From positions 1 to 62,041 of the forward strand of contig JAPOYX010000169.1 of the NCBI GenBank assembly GCA_026706345.1: a stretch of 62,041 bases of DNA, written 5' to 3'. A model generated the notes under the pieces. It was given only the letters and a program-made list of their open reading frames with translations, did no database searches and was not told the origin of the DNA. The position numbers were made by a program, and so were the translations under genes. The stretch is from Gemmatimonadota bacterium. GTDB taxonomy: Bacteria; JAAXHH01. Positions 51,770-61,097 of this stretch are shown here, in pieces. The first letter of the stretch is position 1. The number at the start of each line of letters is the position of its first letter.

Positions 51770-53113
51770 TCAATATACCCGATAGAGCTGGTATCTTCCG
51801 TAGCCATCGAAGTCGACGAAAACGAAACTGCGGCTGATGTTGTAGTAATGCCACACCTGGTAGGGATGGGAGTAGGACCGGTCCCAGGTGTGCCTTTCCA
51901 CTTCGTCCGGCGGACCATAGACGATGTAGATCCGCCCCTGGTCGCTGCGCCAGCCTTTCCTCAGTCCGTCGTCAAAGTTCTCGTTCGCGTACGCGATCCG
52001 CCGGTAGTACATGATCATGTTTTCGTTTCGATCCGTACCCGGCGTGGGGTCCCGCCTTTTCCAGAACGCTTCCAGCGCTTCTTTCTGTTCGCCGGCCGGG
52101 GCGTCCCTGTACTTCTTGAGCACGTCCAGTTCGTCGTTCTTGGCGATATACCTCAACTGCTCGGTGATCTCCCTGAAATTCTTGGCCGCCGTCAGGGGCA
52201 GCAGGAACTGCCAGGTGATATGGAATTCCGACTTGGACTTCGCCCGGTTCCGCACGGCCCGGTCGTCGACCTCGATTTCCAGGGTGTATACGCCCTGGGA
52301 CAGTTCACTGGTGTCGAACCGGCCGCTGTACGCGCCGATATTGCCCTGTCGCTCCAGGGGCTCCTCCCGGTTCAACACTTCCCGGCCCGACGACGACTTG
52401 ATCTTGTATGCCACTGTCAAGGGCTGTTGCGCCTCCTCGGCCGCGTCCGTATACACCTCGTAGTAGATGTACATGTCGGTGTGGTCCTCGCCGAAGGCGC
52501 GGGACAGGTTGGGAACGACCCGGATGCCTCTGCGGTCCAAGCCGACGTTGGCGGGGCCCTCCAGGACCAGGCCGGCGAATTGAATGTCGCTTATGCTGAG
52601 CCGGTCCTTGTAGTAATCCGGCACCTCGAAGGGCCTGGAAATGTCTTGCTGATCGCCCGCGTCCTGGTCATAGAGCGTGATTTGCAGGTCGTACTTCCCG
52701 GGCGGGAGGTAGGTGGTGTACAGCTGCGCGCGGGACGGGTCCATCACGCGCGTCTCGGCGTCCGTATCCACCACGACCGAATCCCGGAGGGTCTCGGCGG
52801 AAACCTGGTAGTCGTCATCGTCGATCACGATCAGGGAAAGTTCGAAACGGGCGGCGTAGCGGTCCCCGGACTTGACGAAATTGAACAGTTCGTTCGAAAG
52901 GCGGTAGTAGCAGTCGACACGCGTGCTGTCGACCGAATCCCCCCGGGAGGTCACGATATCCACCACCGCGAGCCCGGGGTTGATGCTGCCATGCTCGTCT
53001 GGAGGAGCGGGACCGGGCGGCGCCGCTCCCGCCGAGACGGCCGGAACCGTCAGCAGCAGCGCAATCCCGACTCCCCGCCATAGCCGGTTGCCGGTTTCAG
53101 TCATACGGACCAT
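51770..53113 (-). CDS. GWxTD domain-containing exported protein
   Basis: 447 residues from the ATG at 53113, which has GAGGG five bases upstream; the frame starts earlier but without a signal-like N-terminus. A signal peptide (LWRGVGIALLLTVPAVSAGAA) is followed by beta-rich domains and the C-terminal GWxTD module: KGWRSDQGRIYIVYGPPDE, here GWRSDQGRIY and VYGPPDE, then FVFVDFDGYGRYQLY. The family is typical of the FCB group and Acidobacteria, is usually exported, and its function is unknown. Its presence is one of the main hints to the organism's affiliation. Confidence 0.9.
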   Translation of the reverse strand: MVRMTETGNRLWRGVGIALLLTVPAVSAGAAPPGPAPPDEHGSINPGLAVVDIVTSRGDSVDSTRVDCYYRLSNELFNFVKSGDRYAARFELSLIVIDDDDYQVSAETLRDSVVVDTDAETRVMDPSRAQLYTTYLPPGKYDLQITLYDQDAGDQQDISRPFEVPDYYKDRLSISDIQFAGLVLEGPANVGLDRRGIRVVPNLSRAFGEDHTDMYIYYEVYTDAAEEAQQPLTVAYKIKSSSGREVLNREEPLERQGNIGAYSGRFDTSELSQGVYTLEIEVDDRAVRNRAKSKSEFHITWQFLLPLTAAKNFREITEQLRYIAKNDELDVLKKYRDAPAGEQKEALEAFWKRRDPTPGTDRNENMIMYYRRIAYANENFDDGLRKGWRSDQGRIYIVYGPPDEVERHTWDRSYSHPYQVWHYYNISRSFVFVDFDGYGRYQLYRVY

Positions 53114-53509
53114 CGGAACCCTCACTGAGCATCTGAAGAACACGAATGCAGGCGAGCCCGGCCGGCGATCGACAGCGTCCTTCCCGCGATCGTCCGGGCA
53201 CCCGCCAAAGGCGTCGATACGGTTGTTACGGGATACTGCTTTCAATATATTTGCATAACACAGGCCCACAAAGTTTTATTTGCTCCCGCGCAGCGGTCGA
53301 ATCCCGACGAACCGATTTGACATTACGCTTTACCGCCGGTAGCCGGCCACATTATATAGAATCCACAAACCGCAGTATCGGTTCCCTTTTTGAAGCGGCC
53401 GAAGACGGTATCCAGGTGCCGAAGACGGTATCCAGGTGCCGAAGGCCGGTTCCGGCCGGTCGCGGTCGGTACGATACACCTGCAGTCCGGAAGAAGAAAG
53501 GATGGAGGC
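53114..53509. other. 396-bp divergent intergenic region
   Basis: This lies between the GWxTD gene and the oxidoreductase gene. It contains a perfect 20-bp tandem duplication near its right end. The left part has an AT-rich stretch (CAATATATTTGCATAACA around 53243) that may hold a promoter. No RNA gene is seen. Confidence 0.5.
53401..53440. repeat. Perfect 20-bp tandem duplication
   Basis: The 20-base unit at 53401-53420 (beginning GAAGACGGTATCC) is repeated exactly at 53421-53440, and a degenerate GAAGGCCGGT follows. It lies about 70 bases before the oxidoreductase start. Identity of the copies suggests a recent event or strain-level variation. Confidence 0.8.
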
Positions 53510-54559
53510 GTGAGCGGAACGAGAGTGGGCTTCATCGGCGGAGGCGGAATCGCCCGGGAACACATGAAGTATCTGTCCGAGATGGAGGACGTGGAACTGG
53601 CGGCGGTGGCCGACATCAGCGCGGACGCGCTGGATCTCTGCCGCGAAATGTACGGCATTCCCCACTGCTTCACCGATTACAGGGAACTGCTGGGCATGGA
53701 TTCAATCGACGCGGTCACGGTCGGCACGCCGAACAGCGCCCATTGCGAGCCGACGGTCGACGCGCTCCGGGCCGGCAAGGACGTGCTGGTGGAAAAACCC
53801 ATGGCGATCACGGCGGAGGAGGCGGCGGAAATGGTCAGGACGAGCCGGGACACGGGCCGCATCCTGGTCATCGGCTTTCAGCACCGGTTCGCGCCCGAGG
53901 CGCAGATGCTCAAGCGGTTCATCGACCGGGGGGAATTCGGCAGGATCCTGTACGGACGCTGTCTCGCGCTGCGCCGCCGGGGGATTCCGAACTGGGGCGT
54001 TTTCGGCCGCAAGGATCTCCAGGGCGGCGGGGCCTTGATCGATATCGGCGTGCACATGATCGAAGCGGCCCACTATCTCATGGGATCGCCGCAACCCGTC
54101 AGCGCCTTCGGAAGCGCATACACGTACCTCGGCGACCGCCCCAGCGACACCGTGTCCATGTGGCCCGACTGGGACCGCGAGACGTATTCCGTCGAGGATC
54201 TGGCCGTGGGGATGATCCGGTTCGACAACGGCGCCACGCTCTCGGTGGAGGCCTCCTTCGCGGCCCATATCGGCAAGGGCGAATGGACCTTCTCCCTCAT
54301 GGGCGAGAAGGCCGGCGGCCAGTTCAGTCCGCCCATGGTCTTCAAAGACCAGTCCGGCACCATGGTCAACATGACGCCGGACTACCTGCCGGACACGGAC
54401 GGCTTTCGGTACAAGCTGCGGCACTTCGTGGACTGCGTGCAGACCCGGAAACCGTCCGAGGCGCCGGGGGAACACGGCCTCCTCGTGCAACAGATCCTGA
54501 ACGGCATCTACCGCTCCGCCGAAACGGGGCGGGAAGTCCCGTTGGAACCCATGATATGA
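53510..54559 (+). CDS. Gfo/Idh/MocA-family NAD(P)-dependent oxidoreductase
   Basis: 349 residues from a GTG at 53510 with AAGGA eight bases upstream; a longer frame upstream is low-complexity and includes the tandem repeat. The Rossmann loop is GFIGGGGIAREH, the EKPMAITAEEA motif is canonical, and DIGVHMIEAAHYLMG carries the usual catalytic histidine region. These enzymes act on sugars, inositols or sugar acids. It is followed 96 bases later by a PhyH-type gene on the same strand, and a LacI cluster lies beyond, suggesting a regulated catabolic unit. Confidence 0.92.
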   Translation: MSGTRVGFIGGGGIAREHMKYLSEMEDVELAAVADISADALDLCREMYGIPHCFTDYRELLGMDSIDAVTVGTPNSAHCEPTVDALRAGKDVLVEKPMAITAEEAAEMVRTSRDTGRILVIGFQHRFAPEAQMLKRFIDRGEFGRILYGRCLALRRRGIPNWGVFGRKDLQGGGALIDIGVHMIEAAHYLMGSPQPVSAFGSAYTYLGDRPSDTVSMWPDWDRETYSVEDLAVGMIRFDNGATLSVEASFAAHIGKGEWTFSLMGEKAGGQFSPPMVFKDQSGTMVNMTPDYLPDTDGFRYKLRHFVDCVQTRKPSEAPGEHGLLVQQILNGIYRSAETGREVPLEPMI

Positions 54560-54655
54560 ACCACGGGAATCGCCGGGACTCCAGTGGATATCTGCCGGTT
54601 CCGAACGCGGATTTCGATTGCGGGGACGGCGCTTTCCAATGCCGGGAGGTATGCG

Positions 54656-55477
54656 TTGCTGACCGTTGAACAGCGGTCCTGCTGGCATGACTACGGTTCC
54701 GAGAACACCCCCCGGGCAGTCCCCGAATCCCACCTGTCGGCCACGATAGCGGCCATCGCCGCGTTCCTGGACCTGGACCCCGACGATCCGGCAACGTGGT
54801 ACGAGGGTCCGCCGCGCCGTCTCGGATTCGTCGAGATGTACCATCACCAGTCCATATGGGACAACCGGCAGCATCCCCGCGTATACGAGGCCTTCAGGAG
54901 CCTCTGGGAGGAGGAGAAACTGTGGGTCAGCATCGACCGCGCCAACATGACGCCGCCCGAGCGGGAAGGCACGGCGCACGGGTTCAACGAGCCGCTGATA
55001 CACTGGGACATCGACACCTCGGATCATCCCGGACGGTTCAAGGTGCAGGGGGTGCTGTACCTGACAGATACGGCGGGAAACCAGGGCGGCTTCCAGTGCG
55101 TCCCGGGGTTCCACAGGCAGTTTTTCGAATGGGTGAAAACCCAGCCTGCCGATCGTGATCCCTGGCGTCCGGACCTCGGCGGGTTGACACCGGAAACGAT
55201 CCCCGGAAAGGCGGGCGACCTGCTCATCTGGCACAGCCTGCTTCCCCATGGAAACAGCCGCAACACGTCCGACAGGCCCCGCTGGTGCCAGTACATTTCC
55301 GCCAGCCCGAGCCGGGAGCAAGACGAGTCCATGCGCCAGCACCGCGTCTCGCTCTGGCGAGACCGCATGCACCCGGACGTATTTCCGGGCGATCCCCGCG
55401 GCGTCGAACGCCGGGACGGCCCCGCGCGCCTTACCGCCCTGGGCCGCCGGCTGCTGGGCCTGGATCGCTGGGAATAA
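54656..55477 (+). CDS. Phytanoyl-CoA dioxygenase (PhyH) family protein
   Basis: 273 residues from a TTG at 54656: GGGAGG lies six bases upstream and the resulting N-terminus (LLTVEQRSCWHDYG) fits the family, whereas a GTG 72 bases earlier adds an atypical segment. The iron triad is His116 and Asp118 in IHWDID and His198 in LPHGNSRN, with Arg207/209 as the 2-oxoglutarate anchor. It belongs to a different PhyH subgroup from the one at the left end of the window. Likely co-transcribed with the upstream oxidoreductase. Substrate unknown. Confidence 0.88.
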   Translation: MLTVEQRSCWHDYGSENTPRAVPESHLSATIAAIAAFLDLDPDDPATWYEGPPRRLGFVEMYHHQSIWDNRQHPRVYEAFRSLWEEEKLWVSIDRANMTPPEREGTAHGFNEPLIHWDIDTSDHPGRFKVQGVLYLTDTAGNQGGFQCVPGFHRQFFEWVKTQPADRDPWRPDLGGLTPETIPGKAGDLLIWHSLLPHGNSRNTSDRPRWCQYISASPSREQDESMRQHRVSLWRDRMHPDVFPGDPRGVERRDGPARLTALGRRLLGLDRWE

Positions 55478-55541
55478 CCTTCCGTATTTCGATTCGGATA
55501 AGACCGATGGCGAAGCATTGTATTCCAGTGGCCGGGATGGT

Positions 55542-56564
55542 CTATACTCCGTCCTCTCCACAGGACTCCCGTACGATGAGGCGGGAACGGAGCGTGACCT
55601 GCTCCGTCGTATCTTCTCCACCGATCTGGCGAAGCATCAGATCCATCGCCGACCGGGCTATCTCCTCGTACGGGACGGCCATCGTGGTCAGCGCGGGCGA
55701 CAGGTAGGCCGATACGTCTATGTCTCCAAAACCCACCACGGCGACGTCTTCCGGAACCCGAAGGCCCACGTCGCGCAGACCGCGGCAAACGCCGATCGCC
55801 GTATAGTCATCCCTGCACAGCAACGCGGTAAAGCGGTCCCGGAGGTTCTGGCCCTGGATGTAGCCGCCTTCGCCACGGATGCCCAGGGGAGGTATGATCT
55901 CATGCGGCAGGTCGTTGTCCCTCATCGCCCCGGCGTATCCTCTACCCTTGGACGAAACCGGGCTTTCCATATCCAGATTCTGGCCGATGAAGCCGATCCT
56001 GCGGTGTCCCAGCTCGATCAGATGGTTTGTCGCCTCGTAGAAATCGGCCTCGAGATCCAGAACGACCCCCGGGATGTGATCCGTGGGGTAGTGATACGTT
56101 ACCACCGGAATGTGGTTCCGCACCATGCCGCGAATTCGATCCGATTCCTCTCTGTCGCCCCGCGTGTTGATCAGGAGTCCGTCCACGCCCCTTGAGATCA
56201 ACTGCCTGATCTGCATGCCCTGGTCGTCCTGCGAAGACCGGGAAGTCCGGTTCACCGCCATGCCCATCAGCAGCCTGTACTGCTCTTTTTCCGCGACCCT
56301 GAGAATCTGTTCGGTCTGCGTTCCGTACGTTTCAAGCGAAATCTGGTAGGTGAGCAGACCCAGGGTGCCCGTCTTCCCGGTTACGAATCCCTGCGCCATC
56401 AGATTGGGGGTATACTGCATCTCCTCCGCGGTCTGCTTGACCAGCATCCGGGTCTTTTCGTTGACGAGATAAGACGCAGTACGGGATAGCGCCCGAGAAA
56501 CCGTGGAATGGGAGATTCCCAGTCGCTGAGCAATGTCCTTAATGGTTACCAGCTTGACTCTCAT
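55542..56564 (-). CDS. LacI-family transcriptional regulator (1 of 3)
   Basis: 340 residues from the ATG at 56564; the frame runs 300 bases further upstream without a matching domain. The DNA-binding headpiece is VTIKDIAQRLGISHSTVSRALS with the hinge helix at MQYTPNLMAQG. The periplasmic-binding-like core has the DVAVVGFGDID and SPALTTMAVPYEEI motifs. The last residues (SRLIVRESCG) are shared by all three regulators here. A near-palindrome lies 38 bases before the start. Effector unknown; by position the Gfo/PhyH pair is a candidate target. Confidence 0.92.
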   Translation of the reverse strand: MRVKLVTIKDIAQRLGISHSTVSRALSRTASYLVNEKTRMLVKQTAEEMQYTPNLMAQGFVTGKTGTLGLLTYQISLETYGTQTEQILRVAEKEQYRLLMGMAVNRTSRSSQDDQGMQIRQLISRGVDGLLINTRGDREESDRIRGMVRNHIPVVTYHYPTDHIPGVVLDLEADFYEATNHLIELGHRRIGFIGQNLDMESPVSSKGRGYAGAMRDNDLPHEIIPPLGIRGEGGYIQGQNLRDRFTALLCRDDYTAIGVCRGLRDVGLRVPEDVAVVGFGDIDVSAYLSPALTTMAVPYEEIARSAMDLMLRQIGGEDTTEQVTLRSRLIVRESCGEDGV

Positions 56565-56912
56565 GGACCGATCCGATCTACTTCGGTTTCGGGAACTGAT
56601 AGGCAATCGGTTGCCATCCAACGCTGAACGAGCCCGGTTCGACCGATCCCGGATCGCTGGGTCTGAGGCATTCGAGTTTAAATGTGAATCGTGCTGGCTG
56701 GAACGCCAGGGCGCCTTGTTCGAATCAGTACGATGGCAGAGATTTATACCATCACTAAAGATAAAATGGGGCGGTCGACTGTCAAGAAAGTTGAGATTCG
56801 GGAATAGAGGGATAGAGGTGGGATCAGGTAGGGCCCGGAGCATGACTATGCCCGAGAAAATCAACCCGGCGAAGCCGATCGCGAAGGAGAAAGTTGATTT
56901 GAACGCCGTAGA
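56565..56912. other. 348-bp intergenic region between LacI regulators 1 and 2
   Basis: The region holds the candidate operator at 56602-56615 and otherwise no coding or RNA signal I can support. It is somewhat AT-richer around 56740-56810 (ATACCATCACTAAAGATAAAA), probably the promoter of regulator 1. Confidence 0.5.
56602..56615. promoter_or_regulatory. Candidate LacI-type operator upstream of regulator 1
   Basis: GGCAATCGGTTGCC has 12 of 14 bases symmetric around a central CG, the form preferred by LacI/GalR proteins. It lies 38 bases before the regulator 1 start, suitable for autoregulation. No copy of it was noticed at other genes. Confidence 0.45.
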
Positions 56913-57956
56913 TCACTTCGGCGTCCGGGAGGAGTCCATGATGGCCGATCCACAGGATTCCCGTACAATCAGGCTGGACGTCAGGACGACCTGGCACACG
57001 ACTTCCTGGCCTTCGATTATCTTCAGCATCAAGTCCATCGCCGTACGCGCGATTCCCCTGGCCGGCGTCGACTGCGTGGTCAGCGCGGGCGTCACGAAGG
57101 CCGATACGTCCGAATCGCCGCAACCCACGACGGCGACGTCCTGCGGTACGCGGATCCCCGATTCGCCCAGGCCGCGATACACGCCGATGGCCGTGTAATC
57201 GGTGCAACAAACGAGGGCGGAGTACCGGTCCTTTACTTCTCGGGACAGCCGATACCCCGATTCGGTCTCCTGTCGGCCGACGGCCAGGCTTTCAGGATGG
57301 AGACCGAATTCATTCATGGCGTTGAAGTATCCTCTGCCCTTGGAAGAACCCTGACCGGGTCCTTCCCAGTTTTCGCCGAGGAACCCGATACGTTTGTGTC
57401 CCAGCGCGATCAAGTGTTCTGTCGCCCGGTAGAACCCCGCGGCGAAATCCAGTACGACGCCCGGAAAGCCCCGGGCAGGATAGTAAAAGGTCACCACGGG
57501 TACCCGGCCGTCAACCGCGCCCAGGATACGTTCCGGCTCTCCCATGCCCCCTGTGGTCTGCACCAGGAGTCCATCTATCCCCCTTGATATGAACTGCTCG
57601 ATCTGCGCCGCCTGATCGACCTCCGAAGACGAGGAATCCCACTCGGCGGACATGCCCACCAGGAGCCGGTAATTCCTTTCATCGGCGGCCCTGAGAAAGC
57701 TCTCGATCTGGGCGCCGGCCTGCTCCTGGTAGCACTCGCAGGCCAGCAGGCCCAGTGTGCCCGTTTTTCCGGTGGCAAATCCCTTGGCCAGCAAGTTGGG
57801 CCTGTAGGCGAACTCCTCGGCAATCTGCTCGACCTGTCTGCGGGTTTCCTCGCTTACCATGTGCGACTTGTTCCGAGACAGAGCGCGAGACACCGTGGAA
57901 TGGGAGACCCCCAGGGTCTTCGCGATGTCTTTGATGGTCACCCGCTTCTTTTTCAT
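56913..57956 (-). CDS. LacI-family transcriptional regulator (2 of 3)
   Basis: 347 residues from the ATG at 57956 with GGAAAGG upstream. The headpiece is VTIKDIAKTLGVSHSTVSRALS. The core resembles regulator 1 throughout (GKTGTLGLLA, SRGIDGLL, SSKGRGY, TDYTAIGVYRGL, VVGCGDSDVSAF, SLIVRESCG). This supports tandem gene duplication. The near-identical core indicates related ligands, but the pocket residues differ enough that they are likely not redundant. Confidence 0.93.
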   Translation of the reverse strand: MKKKRVTIKDIAKTLGVSHSTVSRALSRNKSHMVSEETRRQVEQIAEEFAYRPNLLAKGFATGKTGTLGLLACECYQEQAGAQIESFLRAADERNYRLLVGMSAEWDSSSSEVDQAAQIEQFISRGIDGLLVQTTGGMGEPERILGAVDGRVPVVTFYYPARGFPGVVLDFAAGFYRATEHLIALGHKRIGFLGENWEGPGQGSSKGRGYFNAMNEFGLHPESLAVGRQETESGYRLSREVKDRYSALVCCTDYTAIGVYRGLGESGIRVPQDVAVVGCGDSDVSAFVTPALTTQSTPARGIARTAMDLMLKIIEGQEVVCQVVLTSSLIVRESCGSAIMDSSRTPK

Positions 57957-58058
57957 CGGCCCTTTCCACCCTGGCTCGCCGGATCGGCTCCAGGCAACAG
58001 GGGTTCCACCGCGAACCCTGCCGATTTCCAGTACATCAAGGATCCGGAACGAATTACA

Positions 58059-58068
58059 CACGTTTGCA
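58059..58068. promoter_or_regulatory. Candidate operator half-palindrome upstream of regulator 2
   Basis: CACACGTTTG differs by one base from the perfect palindrome CACACGTGTG found upstream of regulator 3. It is 103 bases before the regulator 2 start. The shared word suggests cross- or co-regulation. Confidence 0.35.
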
Positions 58069-58134
58069 AAACCAAATTTGGCGAAGGCCCGTCCACATGT
58101 CAAATCTTTTTTGAATCGGTTTGGGACTGGTATC

Positions 58135-59166
58135 CTATCTCGCGCCGCAGGATTCTCTTACGGTAAGATGCGGTTTGAAGGAGCGCTCCCGCGGGACGGG
58201 ACGCCCCCGGAGTTGTCGCAGAATCCCCTGTACCGCAGCAAAGGCAATATCCTCGAAGGGGATGGAAAGCGTTGTCAGGGATGGGCTGACGTAAGCCGAG
58301 ACTTCGAAGTCCCCGCAGCCGGTCACCGCCACGTCATCCGGCACATGCACGCCGGATTCGATCAGTGCCCGGCAGACGCCGAGGGCCGTGTAATCACAGC
58401 AGCATACGAAGGCCGTAAACCGGCCGCCCAGTTCCTTCCCCAGGTGGTATCCGGACCGGGTGCGGGCGGCTTCAACGGGAGCGAGGCGGGGAGCCAGGCC
58501 ATGCTTGCGCATCGCGAAGCGATAACCCTTGCCCAGTGCCGGCAGACCGTCGGCCCGAATCCCGACTTCGCCCAGAAAGCATATCCGTTCATGCCCGAGT
58601 CCGATCAGATGCTCGGTCACCTCCTGAATGCCCGATGCAAGGTCCAGAGAAACGCCGGTCATATCGTCTGCAGCGTATCCAAAGGTCACGACCGGCAGTC
58701 CGCCCGGCGCGGCATGGACGGTCGGTGCGGACTCCGCTTCGTCGCCGATCGTCTGGATCAGGATGCCGTCTATGTCGCGAGACGTCAGTTGCATGAGCTG
58801 CTCGACCCGTTCGTCTTCCAGGGCGGATGCAGTCCGGTTGGCGGCCGCCGCGACCAGAACCTGGTAACCGTGCCCGCCGGCGGTCCGTACCAGGTGATGA
58901 ATCTGCCTGCCGGCGATCTCCGATCCGATCCGGTTGGCGAGCAGCCCCAGGACGCCTCCTCTTCCCTTCACGAAAGTCTGCGCCATGAGATTGGGCGAAT
59001 AGTCCATGTCTTCCGCGGCCTGTTCCACCAGAAGGCGCGTCCGTTCCTTGACGAGATGGGACCTTTGGGAAGACAGCGCCCTGGAGACCGTGGAGTACGA
59101 AATGCCCAGGCGCCTGGCGATATCCTTGATCGTAACCGGTCTGTTTCTCACGGGTCTGATTCCCAT
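58135..59166 (-). CDS. LacI-family transcriptional regulator (3 of 3)
   Basis: 343 residues. The headpiece is VTIKDIARRLGISYSTVSRALS, followed by the hinge MDYSPNLMAQTF. It shares with the other two GGVLGLLA-like, SRDIDGIL, CDYTALGVCRAL, VTGCGDFEVSAYVS and LTVRESCG. It is the most divergent of the three. A perfect 10-bp palindrome lies about 50 bases upstream of the start. A GTG at 59148 is an alternative start. The divergent APC permease lies 484 bases away. Confidence 0.92.
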   Translation of the reverse strand: MGIRPVRNRPVTIKDIARRLGISYSTVSRALSSQRSHLVKERTRLLVEQAAEDMDYSPNLMAQTFVKGRGGVLGLLANRIGSEIAGRQIHHLVRTAGGHGYQVLVAAAANRTASALEDERVEQLMQLTSRDIDGILIQTIGDEAESAPTVHAAPGGLPVVTFGYAADDMTGVSLDLASGIQEVTEHLIGLGHERICFLGEVGIRADGLPALGKGYRFAMRKHGLAPRLAPVEAARTRSGYHLGKELGGRFTAFVCCCDYTALGVCRALIESGVHVPDDVAVTGCGDFEVSAYVSPSLTTLSIPFEDIAFAAVQGILRQLRGRPVPRERSFKPHLTVRESCGAR

Positions 59167-59650
59167 GGCCGTACGCAGTTCATGAAGGCGTGAAGACGCA
59201 GTGCTTTCTTCTCAGCGCACACGTGTGTATAAGCAACTGTGACAATATGTCGGGATCATTGCATGGTATCTCGAAAGCATGTCGGATAATTTGAATCTGC
59301 GGAATGGGTACCTTGCAGAAGTTGAACCAAGCCGTCGGGAACTACCGGTCCAGCACAGGCGGGAACGGCCTTCGCTGACCCGTCCCTAAAGTAGATACCA
59401 ATCGGAAGACTTGTCAAGCAGCAAGGTGACGCGCGGCGGCCTCAGGTTTAAAGGCCAGTAGCGCGCCTGGCGGCCCGCCTCGCTTCGTACGAGAGAATAA
59501 AACGGTGGCGGACCACGCCTGCCGCATGGTATTTTGCCCGACACACCAGCGTGTCTACCTGGAATACTTTAATCGCCCTGGTCTCCCGGCCGCTTCCGCG
59601 AGACCCGTGACCATGCGTCCTCCACGCGACGCATCACGGAATACGCACCC
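59167..59650. other. 484-bp divergent intergenic region
   Basis: The gap between regulator 3 and the amino-acid permease. It contains a perfect palindrome at 59218-59227. No RNA gene or additional coding frame is supported. It is long enough to hold a regulated promoter for the permease as well as one for the regulator. Confidence 0.55.
59218..59227. promoter_or_regulatory. Perfect palindrome upstream of regulator 3
   Basis: CACACGTGTG is a perfect 10-bp palindrome with a central CG, as in LacI-family operators, 52 bases before the regulator 3 start. A related word (CACACGTTTG) lies upstream of regulator 2. Confidence 0.45.
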
Positions 59651-61030
59651 ATGAAACCAACCTCTTCGTCCAGTCCCTTCGAACTCGAAACCGAGTTGAG
59701 GCGCGACCTGGGCGTCGTTTCGGCTACGAGTATCATCGTCGGGGGCATCATCGGCTCCGGCATCTTCGGCGCACCGGCCGGAATCGCGCAGCAACTGGGC
59801 AATCCCGGCCTGTTTCTCCTGGTCTGGATCGTCGGAGGCGCCCTGTGTTTCGCCGGCGCGCTGTGTTTCGCCGAACTCGGCACCATGATGCCCCGCAGCG
59901 GCGGGCAGTTCGTCTACCTCAAGGAGGCGTTCCCCCCCATCGTGGCCTTTTTGTACGGGTGGGTGGAAGTCGTCCTGCTTCAGAGCGCCGGCCTAGCGGC
60001 CATCGGTGCGATCTGTACCAGTTACATGGGGTATTTTCTGCCGTTCATCTCGTCCCAAGTAGCCGTATTCGACCTTGGTTCCTTCGTTATCTCGTCCCAG
60101 CAGGTCGCCATCTGGATCCTTCTGATCTTCCTCTGCTTCGTAAACTATGTCGGCGTGCGGTTCGGCGGCCTGGTGATGAACCTGACCACTTTCGCCAAAG
60201 TTTCGGCGCTGGCGGGACTCGCGTTGCTGGCGATCGTGCTGGGGGGAGACGGGCAGCATTTCCAGCCGCTGGTGCCGCCGGATATCGACGCGGGCATTCT
60301 GACCATCCTGGGTCCGGCCATGATCGGCGCGCTCTTCGCGTACCAGGGATGGGTCAATACCAGCATGGTCATGGGGGAAGTGCGGGAGCCACAACGCATA
60401 CTGCCCCGGGTCATCCTGTTCGGCCTGGGCCTGTGCACCCTGGTCTACCTGGCGGTGAACTGGTCCTACCTGTACATCCTGGGCATCGACGGTATCGCGA
60501 CCTCGGACCGGGTGGCGGCCGATGTCGCAACATGGCTGATCGGTCCGGTCGGCGGTTCGCTGATCTCCGCGGCAGTCATGATTTCAACCTTCGGGACGAT
60601 GAACGGCACCCTGATCATCACGCCCCGGATACCGTACGCCATGGCGCGGGCGGGCATGTTCTTCAAGTCCTTTACCCATGTACATCCCCGGTTCAAGACC
60701 CCTTCCCGCGCTATCCTGGCTACGACCGTCTGGGCCATCCTCTGGACTTTCCTGGGCAACTTCCAGGCCATCATCAACGCCTTCGTCTATATCGTCTACC
60801 TGTACTACGGGCTGAACGTCCTCGCCCTCATCGTACTGCGGCGCAAGCATCCGGATGCGAAGCGACCCTACAAGGTACCCGGCTACCCCTACGTTCCCGC
60901 GTTTTTCCTGGTGGTGGTCGCATGGGTCGTGGCGACGGTCATCATCCAGAACTTCATGCAGGCACTGCCCGGACTGGGCGTCCTCGGGCTTGGCGCAGTC
61001 GTTTACCTGATCTGGTTCCGGAAAGCCTGA
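59651..61030 (+). CDS. APC-superfamily amino acid permease
   Basis: 459 residues with 12 spans, typical of the APC/LAT family. TM1 carries the unwound substrate-binding motif GGIIGSGIFGAPAG, followed by GALCFAGALCFAELGTMMPRSGG in TM2 (GALCFAELGTMMPRSGG), with a charged PYKVPGYPYVPAF segment before the C-terminal spans. Amino acids or polyamines are likely substrates. No partner light chain is expected in bacteria. It is divergent from LacI regulator 3. Confidence 0.92.
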   Translation: MKPTSSSSPFELETELRRDLGVVSATSIIVGGIIGSGIFGAPAGIAQQLGNPGLFLLVWIVGGALCFAGALCFAELGTMMPRSGGQFVYLKEAFPPIVAFLYGWVEVVLLQSAGLAAIGAICTSYMGYFLPFISSQVAVFDLGSFVISSQQVAIWILLIFLCFVNYVGVRFGGLVMNLTTFAKVSALAGLALLAIVLGGDGQHFQPLVPPDIDAGILTILGPAMIGALFAYQGWVNTSMVMGEVREPQRILPRVILFGLGLCTLVYLAVNWSYLYILGIDGIATSDRVAADVATWLIGPVGGSLISAAVMISTFGTMNGTLIITPRIPYAMARAGMFFKSFTHVHPRFKTPSRAILATTVWAILWTFLGNFQAIINAFVYIVYLYYGLNVLALIVLRRKHPDAKRPYKVPGYPYVPAFFLVVVAWVVATVIIQNFMQALPGLGVLGLGAVVYLIWFRKA

Positions 61031-61097
61031 AGCGATAGGTCTCGCGTCGTTCCAGCGCTGCCGTATTCCGGCCCATCTGTCTGTCGCCGTTCAGGGT

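Noticed and set aside
53280-53310. TCGAATCCCGAC resembling a tRNA T-arm
   Set aside because: No acceptor stem or anticodon arm could be built around it.
53702-55621. 639-residue minus-strand open frame over the oxidoreductase and PhyH genes
   Set aside because: Overlaps two well-supported genes and has no family features.
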